Assembly: GCA_026400815.1 (NCBI GenBank)
Contig: JAPLOI010000053.1
Location: 1-64,000 of the forward strand
DNA from: Alphaproteobacteria bacterium
GTDB lineage: Bacteria > Pseudomonadota > Alphaproteobacteria > Acetobacterales > Acetobacteraceae
Reading direction: 5' to 3'
DNA length: 64,000 nt
The notes under the pieces were generated by a model. That model worked only from the letters and a program-made list of their open reading frames with translations, was not told where the DNA came from and made no database searches. The position numbers were made by a program, and so were the translations under genes. This document shows, one piece after another, positions 18,016 through 27,383 of this stretch (position 1 is the stretch's first letter; every line of letters begins with the position of its first letter).

Positions 18016-19335
18016 TTACGCGAACCTCACCAGCTTGCCCCGCGGCGTGCCCAGCACTTCGTCTTCCCGCATCACGGCCGTGCCACGGATGATGGTGGCG
18101 ACGGGCCAGCCGGTGATGTTCATGCCGGCGAAGGGGGTCCAGCCGCAGGGGGAGACGATCCAGCTGTTTTCGATGGTGCGCTGGCGGCGCATGTCCACCA
18201 GCGTGAAATCCGCGTCGTAGCCGGCGGCCAGCCGCCCCTTGCCGACGGCGCCGTAGACGCGGGCGGGGCCGGCGCACATCAGATCCACCAGGCGCGGCAG
18301 CGACAGGCGGCCGGCGTTGACGTGGTTGAGCATGACCGGGACCAGCGTTTGCACGCCGGTGAGGCCGGCGGGGCAGTCGGGCCAGGGCTTGAGCTTGGCG
18401 GCGTGGGGGTGGGGGGCGTGGTCGGAGCCGACCGTGTCTACCGTGCCGTCGCGGATGGCGCGCCAGGCGGCTTCCATGTGCTCCGGGCCGCGGATCGGCG
18501 GGTTCATGACGCCGAAGCCCTTGAGGTTGTCGTAAACCTCCGGGGCGGACTGGGTGAGGTGGTTGACCAGGACCTCCACCGTGGCGATGTCCCGGTAGTC
18601 CTTCAGGTAGTCCAGCTCCTGCAGGGTGGAGACGTGCAGGATGTGGGCGGGGCGGCCCGTGCGGGTGGCCAGCGCCATCAGGCGGCGGGTGCCGAGGAAG
18701 GCGCATTCCTCGTCGCGCCAGACCATGTGGTTGGAATAGGGGTCGCCGGACTTGAACATCGGCTTGCGGGCCTGGAGGCGGTATTCGTCTTCGCTGTGGT
18801 AGCTGATGCGGCGGCGGCCGGCGCGCATGACGCGCTCCAGGCTTTCGTCGTCTTCCACCATGAGATCACCGGTCGAGGAGCCGGCGAAGATCTTGATGCC
18901 GCAGACGCCGCTTCCGGTTTCGAGTTCGGCGAGCTCGGGGATGTTAGTGCGGGTGCCGCCGACATAGAGGCCCATGTCGCACCAAGCGGCCTGCTCGGCG
19001 TAGCCCTGCTTCCAGGCCAGCGTTTCGGCGTTGGTGATGGAGGGGTTGGTGTTCGGCATGTCGAACACCGCGGTGAGGCCGCCGAGGATGGCGGCCTTGG
19101 TGCCGGTGGGGATGCTTTCGACGCTGGCGTCGCCGGGGTCGCGCAAATGGACATGCGGGTCGATCAGGCCGGGCAGGACGTGCAGGCCGGTGGCGTCGAT
19201 CACTTCATCTGCCGTGGCATCCGCGCCCACGCCGAGGGCGGCGATGCGGCCGTGGCGGACGCCGATGCTGGTCTGCTCCATGCCCCAGGGGAGCACGCAG
19301 GTGCCGCCTGTGATCAGCAGGTCGAAATGGGGCAT
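18016..19335 (-). CDS. pyrC: Dihydroorotase (amidohydrolase superfamily)
   Basis: The 439-residue protein probably closes N-carbamoyl-aspartate to dihydroorotate in pyrimidine synthesis. Metal and substrate motifs are in order: DPHVHLRDPG (about residues 59-68), GVCGIKIFAGSSTGDL (about 145-160), RRISYHSEDE, PAHILHVSTLQEL, VLVNHLTQSAPE, and GSDHAPHPHAAK with the catalytic Asp (about 315). The C-terminal beta-sandwich segment GRLAAGYDADFTLVDMRR matches this superfamily. A role as hydantoinase or allantoinase cannot be excluded from motifs alone. The gene stands alone, converging on the TPR array across the composite terminator and diverging from ygfZ with 87 bases between. Confidence 0.82.
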   Translation of the reverse strand: MPHFDLLITGGTCVLPWGMEQTSIGVRHGRIAALGVGADATADEVIDATGLHVLPGLIDPHVHLRDPGDASVESIPTGTKAAILGGLTAVFDMPNTNPSITNAETLAWKQGYAEQAAWCDMGLYVGGTRTNIPELAELETGSGVCGIKIFAGSSTGDLMVEDDESLERVMRAGRRRISYHSEDEYRLQARKPMFKSGDPYSNHMVWRDEECAFLGTRRLMALATRTGRPAHILHVSTLQELDYLKDYRDIATVEVLVNHLTQSAPEVYDNLKGFGVMNPPIRGPEHMEAAWRAIRDGTVDTVGSDHAPHPHAAKLKPWPDCPAGLTGVQTLVPVMLNHVNAGRLSLPRLVDLMCAGPARVYGAVGKGRLAAGYDADFTLVDMRRQRTIENSWIVSPCGWTPFAGMNITGWPVATIIRGTAVMREDEVLGTPRGKLVRFA

Positions 19336-19422
19336 GGGATCCTCCGCTCGGTGCTGGGTGCGTTTCGGCTACGCGCGGGCGGGATGCAAGCCCCTCTTGT
19401 TGCGGGGAGCTGATGCAACCAC

Positions 19423-20253
19423 GTGCGGGAGATGACAAAACTCGCGCAGTTGCCGGATCGCGCCGTGGTGGCGGTGGAGGGGCCGGACCGGGTGGCCTTT
19501 TTGCAGGGCCTGGTTTCCAACGACGTGGCGCTGGCCGCGCCGGGGCAGGCGGTGTGGGCGGCGCTGCTTTCGCCGCAGGGCAAGTGGCTCGCCGACTTCT
19601 TCATATTGGCGGATGGCGAGCGGCTGCTGCTGGATGTGGAGCAGGGCCAGGCGGCGATGCTGGCGCAGAAGCTCTCGCGGTTCCGGCTGCGCTCCAAGGT
19701 GACGGTTGCGGTGCTGGAGGGCTGGCAGGTTCACGTGGCCTGGGGTGGGGCGCCTGAGGTGCCCGCCGGCGCGGTGGTGGCACCCGATCCGCGATTGGCG
19801 GAGGCGGGGTGGCGGGTGCTGGCGCCCGTGGTGTTGGCTGAGAGCGCTTCGCCCTCGGACTGGGATGCGCATCGGTTGGCGCTGGGGCTGCCGGAGGGCT
19901 CGCGCGACCTGGAGACGGACAAGACGGTGCTGCTGGAGGCAGGGTTCGACGAGCTTTCGGGCGTTTCCTGGACCAAGGGCTGCTACATGGGCCAGGAGCT
20001 GACGGCGCGGACCAAGTATCGCGGGCTGATCAAGCGGCGCCTGGTGCCGGTGGAGGTACAGGGCACGCTGCCCGCGCCCGGCACGCCGGTGCGGCGCGGC
20101 GAGGCGGAGGTGGGCACGCTGCGCTCCGGCCGCGGGGCGCGGGCGTTGGCGACCTTGCGGCTGGAGGCGCTGGAGGGTGCGCTTTCCTGCGGCGAGGCGG
20201 TGCTGGTACCGCGCCCGCCGCCGTGGATGAAGCTGCCGGAAGGGGCTGCCTGA
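19423..20253 (+). CDS. ygfZ: YgfZ/CAF17 folate-binding Fe-S cluster maintenance protein
   Basis: This GcvT-like protein uses tetrahydrofolate in the assembly or repair of Fe-S enzymes. The signature KGCYMGQELTARTKYRG, with the conserved Cys of K-G-C-Y-x-G-Q-E, lies about residue 187. N-terminal VEGPDRVAFLQGLVSNDV and LLSPQGKWLADFF are also typical. At 276 residues or fewer it has the usual size. The first start is GTG 19423; ATG 19432 three codons later is as likely. It diverges from pyrC. Confidence 0.88.
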   Translation: MREMTKLAQLPDRAVVAVEGPDRVAFLQGLVSNDVALAAPGQAVWAALLSPQGKWLADFFILADGERLLLDVEQGQAAMLAQKLSRFRLRSKVTVAVLEGWQVHVAWGGAPEVPAGAVVAPDPRLAEAGWRVLAPVVLAESASPSDWDAHRLALGLPEGSRDLETDKTVLLEAGFDELSGVSWTKGCYMGQELTARTKYRGLIKRRLVPVEVQGTLPAPGTPVRRGEAEVGTLRSGRGARALATLRLEALEGALSCGEAVLVPRPPPWMKLPEGAA

Positions 20254-20259
20254 CCGTAT

Positions 20260-20418
20260 TCAGTGCAAGCGGACCGAGTGCGGCTTGCCTTCGGTCTCGC
20301 GGCTCCAGAAATCGAGGAATCTGTGCCGCTCGGGGTAGGCCGGGGCGATGTTCGGCGCCTGCCAGCTGTCGCTTTGCAGCACGGCCGGGTGGTCTGGCAG
20401 GTGGATCTGCTGGTGCAT
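20260..20418 (-). CDS. 52-residue protein of unknown function
   Basis: ATG 20418 is preceded by a strong ribosome binding site, GGAGG with a five-base spacer, on the minus strand. The product begins MHQQIHLPDHPAVLQSDSWQ and contains ERHRFLDFWSRE; it is hydrophilic with no signal or membrane segment. It ends six bases from the end of ygfZ, so the two converge. I recognise no family. The longer upstream frame (to 20529) is Pro/Arg-rich and looks like shadow. Confidence 0.5.
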   Translation of the reverse strand: MHQQIHLPDHPAVLQSDSWQAPNIAPAYPERHRFLDFWSRETEGKPHSVRLH

Positions 20419-20580
20419 GGATGCCTCCGTTCGGGGCGGTACGCTCCTTTGGTGCCGTGCGGTTGACGGTGGTGCCCGGGGCTCTTGGGGCCTGCATGGC
20501 CGCGCCGGTGGCACGGCGAGGGGACGCATGGCGTCGGGCTTGTGGCGGGTTACCAGAAATTTATGTGTTTTGTCAGTATT

Positions 20581-20607
20581 TTAGCACTCGTGGCCACAGA
20601 GTGCTGG
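20581..20607. promoter_or_regulatory. CIRCE element 1 (HrcA operator) of groESL
   Basis: TTAGCACTC, nine bases, GAGTGCTGG: matches the CIRCE consensus (TTAGCACTC-N9-GAGTGCTAA) at 16 of 18 arm positions. It lies just upstream of the -35 box. Confidence 0.9.
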
Positions 20608-20614
20608 CGATGCC

Positions 20615-20643
20615 TTGACTCCGTTCCGGCAAGAGCCTAGATC
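20615..20643 (+). promoter_or_regulatory. Sigma-70-type promoter of groESL
   Basis: TTGACT (20615-20620), a 17-base spacer, and TAGATC (20638-20643) form a good housekeeping promoter. It is flanked by the two CIRCE operators; the second covers the expected start point, so HrcA would block initiation directly. Confidence 0.75.
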
Positions 20644-20644
20644 G

Positions 20645-20671
20645 CTGGCACTCTCCGATGGAGAGTGCTAA
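20645..20671. promoter_or_regulatory. CIRCE element 2 (HrcA operator) of groESL
   Basis: CTGGCACTC, nine bases, GAGTGCTAA: the right arm is perfect and the left arm has two changes. It overlaps the predicted transcription start and would be part of the 5' leader of the mRNA. Confidence 0.9.
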
Positions 20672-20747
20672 CAACTGGTCGTCCCTCTGGATACCGCCCT
20701 CACGGGCACCCAGTTGAGCGACCCCCAAATATCCAGGAGCGATCCGC

Positions 20748-21068
20748 ATGAAGTTCCGTCCCCTGCACGACCGGGTCGTGGTCCGGCGGCTGACTGCCGA
20801 GGAAAAGACCAAGGGCGGCATCATCATTCCCGACACGGCTCAGGAGAAGCCGATGGAGGGCGAGGTGATCGCCGTTGGCGCCGGTGCGCGCAATGAGGCT
20901 GGCGCCATCGTGGCGCTGGATGTGAAGGCTGGTGACCGCGTGCTGTTCGGCAAGTGGTCGGGCACCGAGGTCAAGATCGACGGGGAAGACCTGTTGATCA
21001 TGAAGGAGTCCGACATCATGGGCATCATCGAGGGCACCGCCTCGACCGGCAAGAAGAAGGCGTCCTGA
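20748..21068 (+). CDS. groES: Co-chaperonin GroES
   Basis: This 106-residue Hsp10 forms the heptameric lid of the GroEL folding chamber in the cytoplasm. [20 protein letters not shown], the mobile loop [19 protein letters not shown] (residues 22-40) and [17 protein letters not shown] are canonical. A ribosome binding site CAGGAG precedes ATG 20748. The Lys-rich end GKKKAS is a slight extension on the usual length. It is co-transcribed with groEL under CIRCE/HrcA control. Confidence 0.97.
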   Translation: MKFRPLHDRVVVRRLTAEEKTKGGIIIPDTAQEKPMEGEVIAVGAGARNEAGAIVALDVKAGDRVLFGKWSGTEVKIDGEDLLIMKESDIMGIIEGTASTGKKKAS

Positions 21069-21075
21069 TCCCGAC

Positions 21076-21109
21076 ATGGCGGGTGCGGCAGGCTTGCCGC
21101 ACCCGCCAT
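21076..21109 (+). other. Perfect hairpin between groES and groEL
   Basis: ATGGCGGGTGCGGC and GCCGCACCCGCCAT are 14-bp perfect arms around the loop AGGCTT. With no T run it is not a terminator; in other alphaproteobacteria such intercistronic hairpins in groESL mark mRNA processing or stability, which would let groEL outlast groES. Confidence 0.6.
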
Positions 21110-21133
21110 CGGATCGCGCCTGACCCGACCTAG

Positions 21134-22795
<1,662 letters not shown>

Positions 22796-22803
22796 GTCCT
22801 GTT

Positions 22804-22890
22804 GTCCCTGCCTGGGAAACCGGGCAGGGACGCAGCCTTGCCGACACGATATGGAACCGGCCCCGGTGGCAACACCGGGGCCGGTTTTCG
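22804..22890 (+). terminator. Terminator region of groESL (two hairpins)
   Basis: A first hairpin, GTCCCTGCC/GGCAGGGAC (22804-22831), directly follows the groEL stop. A second has 13-bp arms, AACCGGCCCCGGT and ACCGGGGCCGGTT (22855-22886), and runs into TTTTCGTTG. The second is a standard intrinsic terminator. Confidence 0.85.
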
Positions 22891-23188
22891 TTGTGTGGCG
22901 CAGGCCATGCGCGCATGCCTTGGGTGCCTTGCTGAGGGCCCGTTTGCAGCCTTGCGCACGCCATGGGATACAGCCGATGCGGTAATGTTTGACTCTCGCG
23001 GCTGTTTCTGCGCCAGATTACTGCCGCAATCGCATTCTGGTGACGATCGCGCGACGACGGGCGAGGAAATCCGGGCAGGAATCAACCGATTCCGCGGGTG
23101 CGCCGGTTCCGGTCCGCTCTCCTGAATGCCGGTTGTCACCCCAAGCTGTGCACGGGTTGCGCAGTGACTTACGGAGTTCGACCGAGTT
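22891..23188. other. Long leader region before the first cold-shock gene
   Basis: About 300 bases with no supported gene. It ends in a ribosome binding site (ACGGAG) before the first cold-shock start. Cold-shock mRNAs usually have long structured leaders, so much of this may be transcribed. The segment CAAGCTGTGCACGGGTTGC (23142-23160) is repeated with two changes at 23472-23490, upstream of the second cold-shock gene. Confidence 0.45.
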
Positions 23189-23392
23189 ATGGCTATCGGT
23201 ACTGTGAAGTGGTTCAACACCACGAAGGGCTTTGGTTTCATCATGCCCCAGGATGGCGGCAAGGATGTGTTCGTGCACATCACGGCGGTTCAGGCGGCCG
23301 GGCTTCGTGGCCTGACCGAGGGGCAGAATGTCAGCTACGAGGTGGCGATGGAGCGCGGCAAGGCCGCAGCCACCAACCTGAAGCTGGCCTGA
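23189..23392 (+). CDS. Cold-shock domain protein, copy 1
   Basis: This 67-residue single CSD protein is a nucleic-acid chaperone. RNP1-type KGFGFIMP and RNP2-type VFVHITAV are both intact after [11 protein letters not shown]. It is 81-85 percent identical by eye to copy 2, and both end in [10 protein letters not shown]. It probably melts secondary structure in RNA and may antiterminate; whether it is cold-induced cannot be read from the sequence. Confidence 0.95.
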   Translation: MAIGTVKWFNTTKGFGFIMPQDGGKDVFVHITAVQAAGLRGLTEGQNVSYEVAMERGKAAATNLKLA

Positions 23393-23656
23393 GGCGCCCT
23401 TCGCCTCGCCACCCGTCGATGACGGATTTGCCCCTGCCCGCGGTATTGCCGTTGGCAAGGCGCCCCAGGCGCAAGCTGTGCCCGGGTGGCATGGCGCGCG
23501 AACTGCCACGGCATCGCCTGATCGACCATCGGCGACCCCTGCAGACCAATCGCGCCGCGCGCCGGAGCTGTCCGGCCGTGGCGTCCCGCAACCTTTCAAC
23601 CCACGCAACACAAGCAGCCGCTGCTGGCGCACGGCTGAATGCAGGAGTCTTCGATC

Positions 23657-23860
23657 ATGGCTATGGGCACCGTTAAGTGGTTCAACGCCACCAAGGGTTT
23701 TGGTTTCATCATGCCGTCTGACGGCGGCAAGGACGTGTTTGTCCACATCACCGCCGTGCAGGCCGCGGGCCTGAAGGGCCTGAACGACGGCCAGAAGGTC
23801 AGCTACGACGTGGCGATGGAGCGCGGCAAGGCCGCCGCCACCAACCTCAAGCTGGTCTGA
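23657..23860 (+). CDS. Cold-shock domain protein, copy 2
   Basis: This 67-residue paralogue of the preceding gene ([20 protein letters not shown]) has the same RNP motifs. ATG 23657 is chosen because it aligns with copy 1 and follows CAGGAG; the frame from 23639 adds six non-conserved residues. The 264-base gap between the copies contains no other supported gene. A strong terminator follows at 23906. Confidence 0.95.
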   Translation: MAMGTVKWFNATKGFGFIMPSDGGKDVFVHITAVQAAGLKGLNDGQKVSYDVAMERGKAAATNLKLV

Positions 23861-23905
23861 CGGCGCAGCCCTCCCTGGGACAACTCGGGCGGGGCTATGC
23901 TGATC

Positions 23906-23940
23906 GGGGCCGTCGCGGTAAGCCGCGACGGCCCCTTTTC
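23906..23940 (+). terminator. Intrinsic terminator after the cold-shock genes
   Basis: GGGGCCGTCGCGG, loop TAAG, CCGCGACGGCCCC, then TTTTCTTT: a 13-bp perfect stem and T run. Confidence 0.92.
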
Positions 23941-23956
23941 TTTGATGGAGCCGCCC

Positions 23957-24922
23957 ATGTTCTCGATGCAGGAGCTGGAAGCCGCGCTGGCGCTGGTGCA
24001 CGGCGCCTTCGGGCCCACGCCTTCCTATCGCTGGCCGCTGCTGGCGGCGCGGGCGGGCTGCGAGCTGTGGGTGAAGCACGAGAACCACACGCCCACCGGC
24101 GCCTTCAAGGTGCGCGGTGGGATCACCTATTTCGACCGGCTGGCCAAGCGCGGCACACAGGTGCGCGGCGTGATCTCTGCCACGCGTGGCAACCACGGCC
24201 AGTCCCTGGCCTATGCCGGGCAGCGTGCGGGCGTGCCGGTGACGATCCTGGTGCCGCGGGGCAACTCCACCGAGAAGAACGCGGCGATGCAGGCCTTCGG
24301 GGCGCGGCTGATCGAGCATGGCGCCGATTTCGACGAAGCGCGGGCGGAGGCCAAGCGCCTGGCGGAGCAGGAAGGGCTGCTGTTTGCGCTCAGCTTCCAT
24401 GCCGACCTGGTGGTGGGGGTGGCGACCTGGGCGCTGGAGCTGTTCCGCACGGCGCCGACGCTGGATGCGCTGTATGTGCCGATCGGGCTCGGCTCCGGCA
24501 TTTGCGGGGCGATCCGCACGCGCGACCTGCTGGGGCTTTCCACCGAGATCATCGGCGTGCAGAGCACCGAAGCGCCCTCCTATGCGCTGTCCTTTGCCGC
24601 CGGGCATGTGGTGGAGACCAACAGCGCGAACACGATGGCCGACGGCATGGCCACGCGGCAGCCGGATGCGGAAGCGCTGGCGATCATCCGCGCCGGCGCC
24701 TCCCGCGTGGTGACGGTGAGCGACGACGAGGTGGCCGAGGCGATCCGTGCCTACTGGACCGACACGCACAACCTGGCCGAGGGCGCCGGGGCCGCGCCGT
24801 TGGCCGCGCTGCTGCAGGAGCGGTCGCGTTGGGCCGGCAAACGCGTGGGCGTGGTGCTGTGCGGCGGGAATATCGATCTCGCGCTGTTCCGCAGCTGGGT
24901 GCTGGGGGTCAACCACGGCTGA
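23957..24922 (+). CDS. PLP-dependent threonine dehydratase-like enzyme
   Basis: This 321-residue fold-type II PLP enzyme should deaminate threonine or serine to the 2-oxo acid. The PLP lysine is in TGAFKVRGG (about residue 52), the cofactor contact in [15 protein letters not shown], and the phosphate-binding glycine loop in [10 protein letters not shown] (about 178). It lacks the C-terminal ACT regulatory domain of biosynthetic IlvA, so it resembles the catabolic type; close relatives act on other hydroxyamino acids, including hydroxyectoine-pathway dehydratases. ATG 23957 is chosen because GGAG lies six bases upstream; frames from 23897 would overlap the preceding terminator. The stop codon is in the first unit of the tandem repeat. 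Confidence 0.78.
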   Translation: MFSMQELEAALALVHGAFGPTPSYRWPLLAARAGCELWVKHENHTPTGAFKVRGGITYFDRLAKRGTQVRGVISATRGNHGQSLAYAGQRAGVPVTILVPRGNSTEKNAAMQAFGARLIEHGADFDEARAEAKRLAEQEGLLFALSFHADLVVGVATWALELFRTAPTLDALYVPIGLGSGICGAIRTRDLLGLSTEIIGVQSTEAPSYALSFAAGHVVETNSANTMADGMATRQPDAEALAIIRAGASRVVTVSDDEVAEAIRAYWTDTHNLAEGAGAAPLAALLQERSRWAGKRVGVVLCGGNIDLALFRSWVLGVNHG

Positions 24923-25027
24923 GGCGTGGGGATCAAACACGGCTGAGCCGTGTGGATCAACAACACCTGAGCCGTGTGGATCAACAACACCTGAGCCGTG
25001 GGGATCAACAACACCTGATCCGTCTGG
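24919..25027 (+). repeat. 24-bp tandem repeat, about 4.5 units
   Basis: Units start at 24919, 24943, 24967, 24991 and 25015 (partial). Units 2 and 3 are identical; unit 4 differs by one base and unit 1 by a few. Each begins CTGAGCCGTGTGGATC and ends AACAACAC. The stop codon of the dehydratase is in unit 1, and the preceding gene end (GGGGTCAACCACGG) looks like a further partial unit. The array lies directly before aat. Confidence 0.9.
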
Positions 25028-25059
25028 CCTTTGGCGGCGCGGCTGGGCACACTGGCGCC

Positions 25060-25743
25060 ATGTCGCGACGCAGCATGGAGATCACGCCTGAACTGCTGGT
25101 GCGGGCCTATCGCGCCGGGTTCTTCCCGATGGCCGAAACGCGTGAGGCGGACCGGCTGTACTGGCTGGACCCCGAGCAGCGCGGGATCCTGCCGCTCGAT
25201 GGCTTCCACCTGCCGCGCCGGCTGCTGCGCACGGTGGAATCCGGCGGCTTCAGCGTGACGGTGGACCGGGATTTCGCGGCCGTGATCGCCGGTTGCGCGG
25301 AGCCGGCGCCGGGGCGGGAGGATACCTGGATCAACCCGGTGATCGAGGGGCTGTTCACCGAGCTGCACCGGCGCGGCGTGGCCCATTCGGTGGAGAGCTG
25401 GCACGAGGGCGCGCTGGTGGGCGGGCTCTATGGCGTGGCGCTGGGCGGGGCGTTCTTCGGCGAGAGCATGTTCAGCCGGGCCACCGATGCCTCCAAGGTG
25501 GCGCTGGTGCACCTGGTGGCGCGGCTGCGGCTGGGCGGGTTCACGCTGCTCGATACGCAGTTCGTGACCAGCCACCTGACGCGGTTCGGGGCGCGGGAGG
25601 TGCCGCGCGATCGCTACAAGCAGATGCTGGCGGCAGCGCTGGAGGCGCCGGCTGCGTGGCTGGTGGAACCGGACGCGGACGCGCTGGCCGCGGAGATCCG
25701 GGCGATTGCCGGGCGCAAGGTTGACCTTGATGAGGCAGGGTGA
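25060..25743 (+). CDS. aat: Leucyl/phenylalanyl-tRNA-protein transferase
   Basis: It adds Leu or Phe from the aminoacyl-tRNA to proteins with N-terminal Arg or Lys, marking them for ClpAP through the N-degron pathway. The 227-residue product has [20 protein letters not shown], the catalytic block [42 protein letters not shown] and [19 protein letters not shown] 25060 or ATG 25075 gives the family N-terminus; the open frame continues upstream through the tandem repeat without a stop, but that part is not conserved. Confidence 0.93.
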   Translation: MSRRSMEITPELLVRAYRAGFFPMAETREADRLYWLDPEQRGILPLDGFHLPRRLLRTVESGGFSVTVDRDFAAVIAGCAEPAPGREDTWINPVIEGLFTELHRRGVAHSVESWHEGALVGGLYGVALGGAFFGESMFSRATDASKVALVHLVARLRLGGFTLLDTQFVTSHLTRFGAREVPRDRYKQMLAAALEAPAAWLVEPDADALAAEIRAIAGRKVDLDEAG

Positions 25744-25775
25744 AACCTTGCTGATCGGCTCGGCGGAGGCATGCC

Positions 25776-26396
25776 ATGCATCATCTTCTTCTCGCAGCCT
25801 TCGGGCTTCTCGCAGCGTCCAGTGCCGCCCTGGCGCAGGACCGGCCGCCGGTGGCGCCGACGCGTGACGTGATGGTGGCCTATCGCGCCACCGCGCCGGC
25901 CCAGGCCGGGGCCCAGGCGCCGCAGGGCGCGCAGGATATCCGCGTGGCGACCACACAGGGCGGGCGGCTGCTGCGCGTGGAGGGCATGGGGGCGGGCGGT
26001 GCCTATGTGATCGTCGATCGCACCACCCAGCGCATGGTGATGGTGATGCCGCAGGACCGCCGCTACGTGGAGATGCCGGCCAGCGACGCCTTCGCGCGCG
26101 GCTTCGTGCTGAACGAGAGCATGACTTTCGTGAAGCGCGGCGCAGAGACGGTGGCCGGGCTGAAATGCACGCTGTGGGAAGTGACTTCCCGCGAGGGCGC
26201 CGGCACCGCCTGCGTGACCGATGACGGCGTGCTGCTGCGCGGGCGTGGCAGCGACGGCAAGGGTGGAATCGAGGCGACCTCGGTGAAATACGGCCCGCAG
26301 GCCGCCGCGCTGTTCAAGCCGCCGGCGGATTTCTCCCGCCTGGATGTACCGCCGGGCATGGGACAAGGCAGCGGTCCGCGCCCGCCGGGGCGTTGA
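25776..26396 (+). CDS. Secreted protein of unknown function
   Basis: The 206-residue product has a clear signal peptide (MHHLLLAAFGLLAASSAALA, cleavage after AQ) and a periplasmic body. The body has a beta-rich segment with RVEGMGAGGAYVIVDRTTQR, MVMVMPQDRRYVEMP and a Cys pair (LKCTLWEV, GTACVTDDG). The pattern of reading out a modified-protein-like state recalls DUF4412-type periplasmic proteins, but I cannot confirm this. It follows aat by 32 bases and may share its transcript. The end is Gly/Pro-rich. Confidence 0.6.
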   Translation: MHHLLLAAFGLLAASSAALAQDRPPVAPTRDVMVAYRATAPAQAGAQAPQGAQDIRVATTQGGRLLRVEGMGAGGAYVIVDRTTQRMVMVMPQDRRYVEMPASDAFARGFVLNESMTFVKRGAETVAGLKCTLWEVTSREGAGTACVTDDGVLLRGRGSDGKGGIEATSVKYGPQAAALFKPPADFSRLDVPPGMGQGSGPRPPGR

Positions 26397-26442
26397 GGCG
26401 CCCTTGTCACGCCGCGCCTAGCGCCGAGTCTGTCTGCATGAG

Positions 26443-27321
26443 ATGGCGTGGATGGCGGCGATGATGCGCAACGAGTGGATTCCCTGGACCGACCATGCCG
26501 GCCGCTTCTCCGCGCTGAAGGCGGCGGTGCTGGCCTTCGCGCTGTATCCGGCACTGTGGCTGGCGCTGCGCTGGGGCCTGACCGATCTGGGCCCGCGGCC
26601 GCTGACGGAGGCAATCCATCGCAGCGGCGATTGGGCGGTGCGGTTCCTGGTGTTCTCCCTGGCAGTCACCCCGGCGCGGGCGGTGCTGGACTGGCCGCGC
26701 ATCCTGCTGGTGCGGCGCATCCTGGGCGTGGCGGCGGCGATGTATGCCCTGCTGCACCTGCTGCTCTACGTGGCGGACCAGAAGTGGAACCTGTGGACTG
26801 TGGCCAGCGAGATCGTGCTGCGCTTCTACCTCACGGTGGGGTTCGTGGTCGTGCTGGGGCTCTCGGTGCTGGCCTGGACCTCCACCGATGGCTGGCAGAA
26901 GCGGCTGCGGCAGCGCTGGAAGGCGCTGCACCGCTGGGCCTATGCGCTGGCCGTGCTGGCGATGTTCCACTACGCGCTGCAGGCCAAGGTGAATGCCAGC
27001 GACGCGGTGTTCTGGTTCGGGCTCTTCGCCTGGCTGATGCTGTGGCGCGTGCTGAAGCGGCCGGGGCTGTGGCGGCTGGCAGCACTGGCCCCGGCGGCGG
27101 CGTTGATCACGGCGGCCACCGAGGTGGCGTGGTACGGGCTGGCGACCAAGGTGCCCTACATGAGGGTGCTGAATGCCAATCTGGGGTTCGACCCCTGGGG
27201 GCGGCCTGCGTCGCAGGTTTTGCTGCTGGGGGTCGCCGTGGTGTTGCTCGCAGTAGGAAGGAAGCGGTTCTTTTTTGAAAAAAAGAACCAAAAAACTTTT
27301 ATACCTTTGCGCCCGGGCTAG
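26443..27321 (+). CDS. msrQ: MsrQ-like haem-binding membrane subunit (YedZ)
   Basis: In the MsrPQ system this membrane protein passes electrons from the quinone pool to the periplasmic methionine sulfoxide reductase MsrP. About six TM helices are seen with the conserved histidines for b-haem (about residues 105, 167), and WALHRWAYALAVLAMFHY-like segment KALHRWAYALAVLAMFHY. The ferric-reductase-like core ends near residue 275; the last about 19 residues, KRFFFEKKNQKTF and on, come from the dispersed hairpin element in its second frame. The real stop may have been lost or the tail may be an extension that is tolerated. msrP is not in the window. Confidence 0.82.
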   Translation: MAWMAAMMRNEWIPWTDHAGRFSALKAAVLAFALYPALWLALRWGLTDLGPRPLTEAIHRSGDWAVRFLVFSLAVTPARAVLDWPRILLVRRILGVAAAMYALLHLLLYVADQKWNLWTVASEIVLRFYLTVGFVVVLGLSVLAWTSTDGWQKRLRQRWKALHRWAYALAVLAMFHYALQAKVNASDAVFWFGLFAWLMLWRVLKRPGLWRLAALAPAAALITAATEVAWYGLATKVPYMRVLNANLGFDPWGRPASQVLLLGVAVVLLAVGRKRFFFEKKNQKTFIPLRPG

Positions 27322-27375
27322 CCACGGCGCAAAGGTCCAAAAGTCTTTTTGCTTCTTTTTCTTCAGAAAAAGAAG
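27266..27375. terminator. Composite bidirectional terminator-like element (set 1), copy 3
   Basis: Hairpin A, GGTTCTTTTTT-GA-AAAAAAGAACC (27266-27289), is followed by AAAAAACTTTT. The centre has arms ACCTTTGCGCC (27303-27313) and GGCGCAAAGGT (27326-27336). Hairpin B, CTTCTTTTTC-TTCA-GAAAAAGAAG, is at 27352-27375. It lies between msrQ (+) and bcp (-), and the msrQ frame runs through A and the centre. Confidence 0.8.
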
Positions 27376-27383
27376 AGTCTTGC

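Noticed and set aside
24919..25027. Tandem repeat as a CRISPR array
   Set aside because: Units are directly adjacent with no unique spacers, and there are no cas genes.
27266..27300. KRFFFEKKNQKTF as a conserved protein motif
   Set aside because: The same peptide appears wherever hairpin A is read in one frame, on unrelated genes. It is translated repeat sequence, not a protein domain.
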